The position numbers and the translations under genes were made by a program. From NCBI GenBank assembly GCA_013115145.1, contig JAAPAO010000240.1, positions 1 through 48,438 on the forward strand: 48,438 nucleotides of DNA, in the 5' to 3' direction. Positions 11,041 to 22,000 of the stretch are shown piece by piece (position 1 is the stretch's first letter; each line of letters opens with the position of its first letter). The DNA is from Perkinsus chesapeaki. Its lineage: Eukaryota; Perkinsozoa; Perkinsida; Perkinsidae. Under the pieces are notes generated by a model, which had not been told where the DNA came from, ran no database searches, and saw only the letters and a program-made list of their open reading frames with translations.

Positions 11041-11760
11041 TCTCAAACCTCCAACCGTTTGGTGTTGCTAATGAAGTCAATACCAAGTTATCACTTTAAC
11101 TACGGCGGCTAAAGCTCGCAGAGCCTGTATTTCGCCATTCTTGACTTCGATGCTACGTAAAGCCTTGATAGACCTGTTCGACATAGAAACATGAGATGAG
11201 TACTATGCCTATGATATGCTACAGTTAACCCGTTTCGGATATCATCACCCAAAATGCAATACTTTACTTATAAGCAGGACTAAATTACAATGCAGCAATT
11301 CCGATTGCCACAGCAATGAATGAGCTAACAGCTTAGCCTATAGCCATAGCTAAACTCAGAGATTACCCTGACCGAGAATCGAACCACCTATCTTTGGGTA
11401 GAGGGTCTGACATTCTTCCCAATTGAACTGTCAGACCACTGTATTAGCGGTGGTTCCCGTTCGCAGTTCGGGTCCGGCTACCTACCCGTAATTAGGGGTT
11501 TTGAATCCGTTTCACGCGTTCTATAATAAAACTTATGTTAAGCCACATATAATATACCTTGGTAAATTAGATAACTAAAACCCGAATGTCAACCCTTGAA
11601 ACGAATCCGAGACCCGAACATTAGTCACTTCTCGGTTAGATGTTTGGCTAAGATTTGGGATGAGAGGATAAGCTCAATTCGTGGTTAGAATCGAGCTAGT
11701 TCCTCCCATACGTATGGGCTCTGCCACAACTTTCTTCCGACATCTAAATGTGACACAAAA
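11041..11760. other. non-coding, holds a tRNA-like remnant
   Basis: No protein gene. It contains the tail of the duplicated segment up to about 11293 and the tRNA-like sequence at 11380-11452. Confidence 0.45.
11380..11452 (-). pseudogene. tRNA-like remnant
   Basis: On the minus strand the sequence has a plausible D-arm (AGTTCAATTGGGAAGAAT), an anticodon 5' half like GTCAGACC, and GGTTCGATTC like a T-loop. The acceptor, anticodon and T stems do not pair properly. GGTCTGACA pairs instead with TGTCAGACC to make a 9-bp hairpin. I read it as a decayed tRNA or tRNA-derived repeat, not a working tRNA. Confidence 0.3.
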
Positions 11761-12000
11761 TCACAATGGTTCGCGTAACATCACGGGCCGACTTCCAGCA
11801 GTAGCGCTGGAAGTCGGCCCGGCGGTAGTCTTGGCTGCGGTGGTGGTAGCTCCAGCACTAGTCGCAGTAGCTGTAGTGGTGGCGGCAACTGTAGTGGTAG
11901 TGGCAGTTGTAGTGGTAGCGATAGCCGCAGTTGTGGCAGCGGCGGTGGTAGTCTGAGAGACGACCGAGGTGAAGAGGGTGAGGAGAGCGATGATGCGCAT
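11761..12000 (-). CDS. mucin-like Thr/Ala-rich secreted protein
   Basis: Minus-strand frame. I choose the internal ATG at 12000, because it starts a compact signal peptide (MRIIALLTLFTSVVSQ); the upstream ATG at 12057 would add 19 unlikely residues. The mature part is nearly all Thr and Ala (TTTAAATTAAIATTTTATTT...), the composition of a heavily O-glycosylated mucin-like surface or secreted protein of about 79 aa. The last codons lie in a perfect 16-bp inverted repeat (11784-11821). The overlapping plus-strand Ala/Val frame at 11681-11956 is the mirror of the repeat and is not a gene. Confidence 0.6.
   Translation of the reverse strand: MRIIALLTLFTSVVSQTTTAAATTAAIATTTTATTTTVAATTTATATSAGATTTAAKTTAGPTSSATAGSRPVMLREPL
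11784..11821. repeat. perfect 16-bp hairpin
   Basis: cgggccgacttccagc and gctggaagtcggcccg are exact reverse complements around a 6-nt loop. It lies inside the 3' end of the mucin-like CDS, about 20 nt before its stop. Confidence 0.9.
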
Positions 12001-12092
12001 TATAATGAACGGGATCTGCTGAATGAGAGCTCCACTTGAATGCATTAAAATTTTCAAATTAAAAACAAGACATGGATTAGATAACCCTATTC

Positions 12093-12508
12093 ATGAAAAG
12101 TGAAGATTTAATCGGAGGAACAGCTAACCATTTCGCCGTATGTTTCAGTTACCCGGGCAGTTGCAACCGTTTCAGATACCACTTCGAGCAACTGGAAACC
12201 GAACAGCTTTGTCGGCCGTTTTTTACTCTGACTTTCGTCACTTCTATGAGGCCGATAAGTCGAAATTCATCTACTGGAATCCGCCTGTACATCGATCTAA
12301 CACTACTCATTGAGTACGGGGTCAATTGAGTACTACCGACGATGTCAATCTTGTTTTGTTTACTGTTTACAGCCAAGTGCAATGCACTGACGAAGCCGTT
12401 CCGAAAGGCTTTGTCGCTGACAAGTCTATGTCAACCAGTTGCTCGTTTGCAGGTTCTGCTGCCACTGTGGTCACGGAATTCTGCTATTGTCAGCCCTTAC
12501 AATTTTAG
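12093..12508 (+). CDS. possible two-exon gene with Cys-rich end
   Basis: An ATG at 12093 opens a frame. After a good acceptor (tttactgtttacag, ending 12371) another frame reads QCTDEAVPKGFVADKSM...TSCSF...EFCYCQPLQF before a stop. The Cys spacing looks like the end of a small secreted protein. The donor joining the two parts is not clear and no signal peptide is seen, so the model is weak. Confidence 0.25.
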
Positions 12509-12704
12509 ATGACTTCCAGCAAAGCTTGATTTGTTCGGTCTATTAATGCTAGCAGTACTGTGTTACACTACAATCGACTGCACTGAGAATTCACCTTTCC
12601 AAGTTGTTTGAATTGCGCACTCTCTACCGTCAATACTTATTGGGAGTCCCGATTTGGGACAAGCGAAGGAAGTATATTTACGGCACTTAATGTCAACATG
12701 AGAG

Positions 12705-14210
12705 ATGGTGATTCCCTTAACATTTCCATTGAGCTGGACAAAGACTTTAAGGCCATTGCTAAAGATATCGATAGGTTGCTTACTCAGTGGACAGCCAGAT
12801 CCGCACACGATAGGCAGGCGAAGGTAAGACGAACGATATAGATTGGCGGAGAGAGTGGTAGAGGAGGAAGTCGCGGAGGAGCGTTGAGCGCTGCCAGAAT
12901 GCTGCATTTGATGTCTCTTTTTCTGCTCTATAAGGGTGAACTCCTCTCTGATGGATCATAACAGGAAATTATTCTGCAAAAATCTTCGTCGCGTCACTGC
13001 ATCGGGGCCCCAAATTCTGGGGCGACTTTCGAGCCTTAGGAGATACATTTGCGTGAGACTAGATGTAACCCGCGGTGAAGGCGTGTGCTTAAAGAAAGTA
13101 GTTTTTTCAAAGTACCAAGGTGGTACTAGCGGCACGTATGCATCCACTGAGATAGCCTGGTAGCATCCGATCAAAGTTGGGTCATAGGTCCGAGCCGGTC
13201 TTTGGCTCCAGCGTCTCAGAGCTTTCCAGTGTGGCCGCCAGGCAGCTCTACAGCGAACTCGCAACGACTATGCATTATTGCTGAAGCAGGCCTGTGTCAC
13301 TGGTACTTGCTTCACCTCACTTCCCCCTGGACTCCCGTTTCAGGAAGATTTTTGTCGCCTATTGATAAGGCGCCAGCAAAAGAGGATCTGCATCCTTTAC
13401 AGAGGAATGTCGTCTGGTCCCTGAGGCGGTGGGAGAAGGTGAGAGGCTGTTCTGACGGAATAAGTCTCATTCTCCTCCTTCCGTCTGAATTTGGTACCAA
13501 GAATTTGCAAAGTCAAGGTTTTTGTCATGCGATGTTGAAGAGGACTTAGCGACCTTTTCAATAATGCTTTCGGCAGGTTGAAGCGCTTCTTGATCCTGAC
13601 GGTCGCACGCGGAAGATATTTAATATCCTGGCGCGTGACGATGTGATATCATGCGATACCACTAGTGTAATTGATCGGTTTCTGGACCGAGTTAATCGGA
13701 AGAGCCCAGTCGAAGGATGCTCTAAACACGCGCTCAAACAAGGACATGTCTACGTGGACCGAGGTGCGTTGTGAGTTGGGAGTGAATATGTTTCATTGCA
13801 CCAATCTCATGACCCCATTATACCGCTAATCGAACCTTCCATGCGAATAGATTTGAGCTGGTTCGTTGTGAGTAGAAAGACTTACGTTACTTATAAAGCA
13901 TAAACATGCTTATCCTACAAATAACTTGTCTCCTGTGTGTTCGTACGTACTTATATGTATATGCGTTACCCCCTGGAGCAGTATTATTTACTAATGAGTA
14001 GGTATTCTTAATAGTAGTATACTACTAGATGTCCGAACTAACGAAGGTGAACAAGCTTTTCAGCTTCAGAGGCGTGCTGAACCTCGTTACCAAAGTTATG
14101 AGACACATGTGATAGGTTACCTGTTGATGTTGCTCCCAGCGACCTTTGCGTATGTCTGGAGAATGAATTTGAGTTATATCAAATCCCTATTGCGCTTGGC
14201 CTACGACTGA
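12705..14210 (+). CDS. unrecognised multi-exon protein A
   Basis: Exons with matching phase: (first exon uncertain, ending 12823), 12935-13052, 13188-13302, 13344-13438, 13577-13763 and 14140-14210, all with GT-AG borders. The text is Arg/Leu-rich and helical, with IQ-like spacing (RRYICVRAGLWLQRLRAF, then ALQRTRNDYALLLKQACV). It then reads VEALLDPDGRTRKIFNILAR and ends LSYIKSLLRLAYD. The 12935 exon needs two bases from the preceding exon. That favours a start at ATG 12705 over the longer TTG-started frame at 12608, although the latter (DKDFKAIAKDIDRLLTQW) looks more protein-like. No family recognised. An intracellular structural or calmodulin-binding role is only a guess from the IQ-like helices. 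Confidence 0.5.
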
Positions 14211-15276
14211 CAGTAATGAAAGATGTACACAATTCATTCAACAGTCATAGACATTGAGATAGGTTAGCCAGCATCTTATTACAAGGCAATATGATAGACA
14301 ACACCCGGAAGGGATCTATCTGCAACTACTTCACTTTCAAAGGGGATTCGATTAACAGTGAACAGCTAGAACTGATAATTCTGGTCAGACCAGTCTAAAG
14401 AGTGCGCAACCCAAGCCACGCAATCTAGGCAGAAGAAAGATCCCATTTTAAGAGGTAAGATTGGTACGAAATCGTCAAGGAAAGGTGTGGCTCTCCTCTT
14501 GGTTAAACGACAGGATTATTTTTCTGGTGGATTTAAATCTCGAATGATGAGAAATGCTTCACCGAAGATAGATCATCGGATCTTTTCCAGAATTCTGCTG
14601 ATATTTTCAGCAAACTTGGATTTATATTGGATGATTGACCTGTTAAATGTGGCACCAGGGCAGGCATAGCATACGTATTCTGTCACGCGCCACTAATCTA
14701 TTTCACCACAGGTCTGATCGAAGAAAATCTCGCACTGAAAGAGCAACTCGGAGAAGCTCGGCAGCGAATATTTCATCTCGAAAGACAACTATATCGGTAG
14801 TTTCGTGGCGCGCTAGAAACTATCGAATGAATATTCAAGGTATTCTAATGAGAGGTGCTCGCCACGGATATCACCTAAAATCCTGCCACAGAGACAGTAA
14901 GTTATACATGATGCTGAGCTCGCAGTGAGCAAGTCTCACCGGTAGTAAAACTTATAGTATCAGTCCGATACACTCCATACCTTTGGTGGAGGATTTACTT
15001 TTCAGAAATTATCTTCTTGTGTATCTTCGCTTGATATTTTTCAGTTGTTGGAAGAATTCGGTGTGCTGGTTACCATTTCTAGTATGCGCCTCACTTCCTT
15101 CCGGTATTTTAAGAGTTTGAAATATTTTACCAATTTTAAGAATCTAAATTTTCCAGCTTTAAACGCTCAGTTCTCGCCTTTAAGATTCAAAGTTTGAATC
15201 ACTCACACAAAGTCATCAGTTCTACTTGTAAATAATTTTAGATATCTAAGATTGGACAACTCCTCAAAACTTTTAA
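14211..15276 (+). other. coiled-coil exon and intronic sequence
   Basis: One convincing exon occurs at 14712-14796, between an acceptor (tttcaccacag) and donor gtagtt. It reads LIEENLALKEQLGEARQRIF, a heptad coiled coil. It probably belongs to the gene ending at 15668, but phases do not join directly (two bases are left over) and an exon between them may be missed. The rest is AT-rich non-coding sequence. Confidence 0.4.
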
Positions 15277-15668
15277 ATGCAGATATTGCATTATAAACGA
15301 CAAGATCCTCTATGTTCGAATCGAACGGGTCGACGTTACCAGCTTCTCACGGTTGATCCAGTTGTACTGGACCAGTACACCGACGCCCTCTCATTTAGGA
15401 CGGCGACTCGTGTCGGGTCTCCGACCCGATACTCAGTTGAGGAGCTTATGAAAAGGGTTGCCGATTTATCGAGTGATGGTGGCGAGAGCGATGCTATTTT
15501 CAACTTTGACAGGTGAGTTGTTCAATTTTAAAATCGCATGCGTTCGACGGTTCGATAATATTATTCTTCAGCCCTTCACGTCGTGATGACATCTGGTCAG
15601 CAACCCGTCGTAGCATAGATGACCTAATGAGCAGCTTAGACCCTCGAGCCCACACTTCCATGTCTTAG
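15277..15668 (+). CDS. unrecognised protein B, C-terminal exons
   Basis: Exons 15277-15512 and 15572-15668 join through a 59-nt intron (gtgagt...cttcag) in matching phase and end at TAG 15666. The text includes GRRYQLLTVDPVVLDQYTDA, then GSPTRYSVEELMKRVADLSS, and a Ser/Arg/Asp-rich tail SRRDDIWSATRRSIDDLMSS. The exon may begin at 15283 (acceptor aaatgcag) as an internal exon, or at ATG 15277. An upstream coiled-coil exon at 14712-14796 is likely the same gene. Function unknown. Confidence 0.45.
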
Positions 15669-16021
15669 CGGCGGTGTCATGTCGTCTGTTTGAGTGCTAT
15701 CGAGTTCTGCCAGCTCAATCAACATGGGAAATATTTCCTTTGAATTGTTAACTAAACTTTACTTGTTTTAAAGGATCGTTCTTTCCGGTCAACAACGTTA
15801 AAGTGGACGGTCTGTTCAGATGGCTCCACTTCCCTAGCTTACCATAACAGCTGGATATTATCAAGGCATTGCTACATTCAGCGCTGGTGTTAGAGTGTAC
15901 GGAAACAATGCTTCGCTTTGCTTCACATGGACTACTATGGAGTGCGAATCGTCCATTCACATTTTGCCCGTGATACCAGCGCGAAATCTGGTATGAGTTA
16001 GATTCGTTTCGTACCACCGAA

Positions 16022-19000
16022 ATGGCTGAACAGCATCAGCCTTCGAGGCAGCGCCATCCTACTTTCGATATTATCTTCTATCAGATGGAGTCTCGACACA
16101 CAGTTCCTCTGATTGATAAACACGTCAAAGTTGCAGATTTCATCGCGAAAAGGTGAGGACTATTTCTGAGGGTTCGGCCATGCGAGGAATCACTGAGGGT
16201 AGTTAGTTATTCCTAATTCAGTTAACGTTCCAGACAGAAACTTCTAACTCACCAATTTCTTCAGTTCCGTCAAGAATCGACGATATCAGAGTATATTTTT
16301 ACATTCCCTCGAATTTAACGCAAATCCCCAACTCAAAAAGTTCCATTCAAAATTGTCCCACTCTCATCTGATGCAGAAATGCGTTCCTCTAAACGCATCG
16401 ATAGCGAGTGTCTAATGAGTTGTTATGATCAACTGAGGCATAATTCAAGTCGGCAATTTTTGAACTAACACATAGTTCAAGTTGAAGTCTCCTAAACGGC
16501 ACTATGAGCTCTTCACTGCATCAGAAACTTTATTCCAGACTTGACACGTGATCGCTATTTTCGGATTTTGATTTGGCATTCTTCGCCACAGACGCGCAAT
16601 TCAGTCGCATTTGGAAGTAGTTTTGAAATCGGAGGATGGACGGTTCATGTTAAGGGTTTTGTGGCGCGCGGTCTCAGTCGGTTGGAAGGCTGGCATTACG
16701 GAGAGCTCCAAGACTTGGCGGAGCTGCTCGAGAGAATGGTGAAGTTGTTCCAAGAATATAATCGTCTGGACATTCTATCGGCGATGAAGCATGTCAGTGG
16801 AGATACCGTCACGCACCGCAAAATCGCCATCTGTCAGCTATTAGAGAATTGTCGTCTGCCTTTTATATCTGATCGCGCTTCCGATGTGATGGTCTACGGC
16901 GACAGACTTCCGCAGCTCATTACGGTTATCTGCACCAGTGTTATGGGAGTAGCGGATCCTGGTGATGTTGATGAGGTGAGTTACCGACGAATCCTGATGT
17001 GTGACGGAGAGAGCACTGAGCGAGCTGCAAGATTCGTCGATGACCAATGAATAGTTGAGCTAATATTGGCTCATATAAGCTAGCCTATACTCATTGTAGC
17101 TAACTTGTACAATGGGTCTATATTGGAAGTTAGCCTATACTCATTGTAGCTAACTTGTACAATGGGTCTATATTGAAACGGAAAATAATAGGTTACAGTT
17201 TAGGTTTAAGAGTGTTTGAAAGTTGAAGTTACAGAGGCTAAGGTTACACTTTAAGAATAGGTTAAACCTACACCTTGGAAGCTATGACAGAAATATATTA
17301 CTGTGTATTACTAAACCACCAATAGTCACACAGCGAAATGTCTCTCTGACAGTAAGCTGCAAAGTTTCGAGAAACATGGGAATCAGTCGTAAAGAATTCA
17401 GTGTTTTTTCAATCCCATTTCAGCCACTTCTCTGGTGACCTTTTATTAGAAAAGTTGAGACTTTTTGTTTCCATACGAGACCTTACTCATAGAAGCAATG
17501 AGCTAGATAACCTCTACTTTCGTATACGGGGCTGTAAGGATCTCGAAGTAGACACCCAGCCGCACTTGGACAGTGACAGTCCACTTGATAATGAGAATGC
17601 CAGGATGAGGCGATTTATGAGAAAGCCGCAGTTGTGATAAGCAAATTAAGCGGTATTGGGGCTTGGTGTCGTAGTGGGTATATTTTATGAGATATAATTC
17701 AGGAATCTGATATCGGTATTAAGGAAGCCAAGGTTGGCCTCAGAGAAGTGGTTGCTGAGATAATGAGCAGCATTTCAAGGTGAGGGGATCTTCCTAATTG
17801 GCTTTTATAGTTGAGTAGCACGGTCTCATTTCCGAATGCAATACTGCGTGAATTATTTTGTTATCCTACAAATGCTGTACTTAATTACTGTACTATTCTT
17901 ATAGTAGCATTATAGCCTACCGATATATCTTATAGTCATGCTCATAAGAACTAACTAGAACGGAGAGTAAATGTTGAGTTATTTACTAACGTCAGCATTG
18001 TTGGCGTTTTAGCTCAGCATTAACAGCCGCTTGTTTGGGAGAGAGAGCACCCAATTCGATCAATCTCGAATTGTCATTTTCTCACATCAGACGATTGTTC
18101 CGTTTCAGATGGGGGCAGTCAGATATTATTGAGAGGGAACCATCACAGGAGACAGCTCGACAGATCCTAGCGGCAACCGGCACAGCAAACCTGCGAATAA
18201 TATCTGATGCACGTGAAGTCCTAGTTGAGCTCGTGAAAGCATTTCGAGACGAGAAGGATGCTTCCTCGGTGAGCCAGCTACTTCTTTGTTTTCTGACACC
18301 TCTAGTTGTCGCTTCAGGCGGTTAAGATGTTGACCATGTTCCGGGACATGGCGGTCTTCAGGCCGATCTGTGCTGAGCTTATCAATCTTGGCCTGCCGAT
18401 TGCTGTCCTGCGCCTTCTTCGCGTTAACCTTCACAAAGCAGCCGAGGTAGCGTGCGCATTACAGTTTTTCCTTGTGAAGAGTGTCATGCGGAACGCTCTG
18501 AGTGCTGAGTGCTGCAGTGGAGTAACTCCACAGCTTTAGTGTGTGAACAGTGCAAAGAAGCGGCAACGAAACTGAAGCGTGTGCTCTGAAAATGCGAGTG
18601 TCTTGTCAAACAAAGTCTCCGATGAGCTATGTTGATAATCAACGAGAGGAAGCACAGAGTCATGATAGGACTAATTATAGTACAAGAAATTCCCTTCTAT
18701 CAATAAAAACTCCAAAGAGTGAACAGTAAGCAAGTATTATTGTAAGTGATACTTTGACTAATGAGTGGGAAACGCTGAGACAAGGAAATATATGTAACGG
18801 AAAGTTCGGCGGCTTCAATGCTGGCTTCGGATGAAGAGCAACGCTTCATGAACTACCTGGCCCGGATACTAACCCATTTCAATCAGCGTTCCTTGTTTCT
18901 TTCAGATATTTCTGGTTGCTACTGAGTTATTGGGCAATTTGATAGAGCTTGATCCTGTTGATGGGGCTAGGTCCTGCGGCACACATGACTTTTTCGAGGT

Positions 19001-22000
19001 AAGACTTCTTATCGCTGTACAGGACACTCACGCTCGCATGAATGATAGATATATATTTTATCCGACAACTCTTGTTTTTGCAGTTTTTTTGTCCATATTT
19101 TTGATCCCACGGCCTCATCCGTTTTCCTCGGTTTTCGTTATTGGTGTCTCCACTTTTATACGCCATCATCGGACAGGCTTTATACTCTATTCGGAGGGAT
19201 AAGTGACGTGCACAGCCAATTAGCTGCTCTACCTTTTTACAGTGCAAGGGGAGCAAGAATTCCGCCTCTCCCAAGTAGGATCTTGCGTCACATCACTGGG
19301 AGATATCCAAGTTGTGTCACATCCAAGATGTTCAGAATTGTAGGGCATCTTCGCTGTACTTGGCTTCTTATGAGAAGTTTTGCTCCTACTTAGCTGTCTT
19401 CCGCTTTTCTACGCGGCTGGCGCTGAATATTGCCACTATATTGCCACTACATTGTTGCCAATGGATATCTTAGGTCACATCGGAAATACTGAACGAGCTT
19501 GTCGGTCTTTCTGGAGTTAAAAACATGATATGCAGGAATGATATGGCAACCATCTTATTGCTAATCATCGAGCATGCAGTAAGTTGAGAGAGGTCTCTTC
19601 ATGAGGAGACAGAAATACCCGTTAATTCACAAGCACTTGGGTAGAACAACTTCCCCTCGGACTTGTATTTTGGTGGACCTATTGCGGTTGCATATCCTTT
19701 GAAGTTTACGGTGTGATATTTGACAATCATTAATTTATTTGAATCGTAGATTTTCCCTATTTCCCAGGTAACCAAATTAATAAACTACTCAATGTAATTA
19801 CTTAGTATTATTAAGATAATAATTACTAACTCGTAATTAGTACTTATTAATGTAGTAATTAGTATAGTACTTACTAGTAGTAATAATGATAATAGCTTAG
19901 CAGTTCAATAGTGACTCAATAAGAGTCATTTTGTTTAATTACAATGGACGGGCCCTAGTTAATCGGTATACAATCAATATTAACTTCGTAGCTCCCTGTC
20001 AACTATACAGTGTGACCCAAACTGTTATGCAAAGCAGTTTTTCCATAACTCTCGACGAATAGAAACACGAAATTTGAAATATATCACAACCGTTACCAGA
20101 TAATACGATAATAATTGAAATGAGCGATGAAACGGTCATGACAACATCACAGTTCCTGTCGCTCGTAATGATTTGCGAATTCGTAATCATTTCGTCGAAA
20201 AGGTGATTTGAAATGACAAATTGTGATTTGCAAATCGAAAGTGATTTGCATGACAGTTTGGGTCACGCTGTGAATAAGATTTATTAAGGAAGTGATGTCG
20301 GAGTCTTCATCGGCATTAGCTCCAGCGCTCCTCCTCTTCCTCAGACAGATGAAGTGTTGAGCAATTTGGTTTCCTCTGGTTTAATGTCGTTATTATTATT
20401 CTGGTCGAAAACAGTTGACGGTCAAGGAGAATATCAACGCATGAAGGAGCTCACTCAGAGTCGAACGGCAAAGCTAAAGCCGCTCACTGATCCTTTGGTA
20501 GGCCAATTTCATGGCGCAGTGACGATTTATGCTTTTCGATAGATGGTGTATGATGTTGACTCGTTACGTGCTGGAAGGATGGGGTCGGTGGAAGATGTTC
20601 AGTTGAGGATTATTTTGTGGCGCGCGGTAGCTTTGGCTGCTGGCAGCAATGACGCTTGTTCTGAAGAGGCTGATGAATTCGGTAGGAGGAGAGAGTCTCA
20701 AGAAGTCAACCGGCTAGAGAGACTCCTGATCTCACTGATTCAACTGTGGGGTTATTGTGGAGTCCCTCTGCGTATGAGTTATTTACTGTTACGCAACTAC
20801 GAAAGAAATTCATCGAGGGATTACCTTTTTCTGAGAAAGGTGAAAAGTTGCCCGAGGATCCAGAGACTTTATAGGACTCAATGAGCATCAAGTAGATATT
20901 AACCGAACAGGATACTTATGAATGAGCTTCCCTTACTTTTCGATCATCGTAACGCTCGCAAAGCCTACTAATTTATGAGGTGTAGTTGGCCTGTTCGGCT
21001 CGACGCGGAGACTTCGAATCTCTGAGATTTCAAAGTTGTTCCGCTGATGTCTTTTAGGTTTCATGGGAACCTGTTTGACCGCTCTCGACAGTGCAGAGGT
21101 CTCCGGGGGGTCCACTGAGTATGCCACCAGGCTTGAAACAGCTGCACTAACATCGATAAGCGTCATGATAGACACTGATAGAGGAATGAGAACGGCATTT
21201 GCTTTGGTGAGAAAGTGTGAAGAACAACCTTATTCAAGCGTTTTATGCGATTTCCCAATCCAGGCAGCACACCAGTGCTGGAGCGCTGTAACTCAAAACG
21301 CTCCTTTCTCGCTAGGGCGAGATAATCTCATCAGATTATCTGGAAATAATATGTCTTAGTCAGATGATGGCTTTGAGATGGCTGTACGGCGTGAGTGATT
21401 GTTGTTGATTCAGGCAGGTGGTGTTATGGTTGTGTTGCGCTACGTACAAGGCTTGGCATCTGAGCTCAGACGGGGCTGCAGAAGCAGTTTTGATGTGATC
21501 AATAATGATAGGAAAACTGAGCTATTGAAGAAAGCCCTGAACACGCTTATGATAGGTAGGAGTATGGTGAAATGTTAGCTCAAGGCGGCACAAGCCCTGG
21601 AGAGTACCCGGGGTTAAAGAAACCCGAACCCACACGAGACGGAAATAGTCCCACTTAGTTAATCTATCAAATCTCTGGGCAACTTGAATCGAGACGGTCT
21701 ATACCTGTACTGGCATTGCCACTGTATGGTTCACCAAGCCCCGGTGACCACCGAGGGGTGCCTCTTCTGCATAGGCGTCGATCCTGGCTAGGGCCCCGAT
21801 AGACAATACATCGAGCGCCGCTACTCAATCCAAGGATCCCTCGATCTAAGCTTTGTTTCGGGCTTTTGACGATGCAGCTCTCATTTGCGTACCCGTTTTC
21901 GTTTCACAAGGTTCAGCCCACGAATCGTGCTGCATTCTGGGACCAACAGTTTGTAAGTTCAACTTCGCAATTGACCAGAGACTAGTTAGTCAACTCAACA

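Noticed and set aside
11681-11956. plus-strand Ala/Val-rich frame
   Set aside because: Reverse image of the Thr/Ala mucin repeat; no signal peptide.
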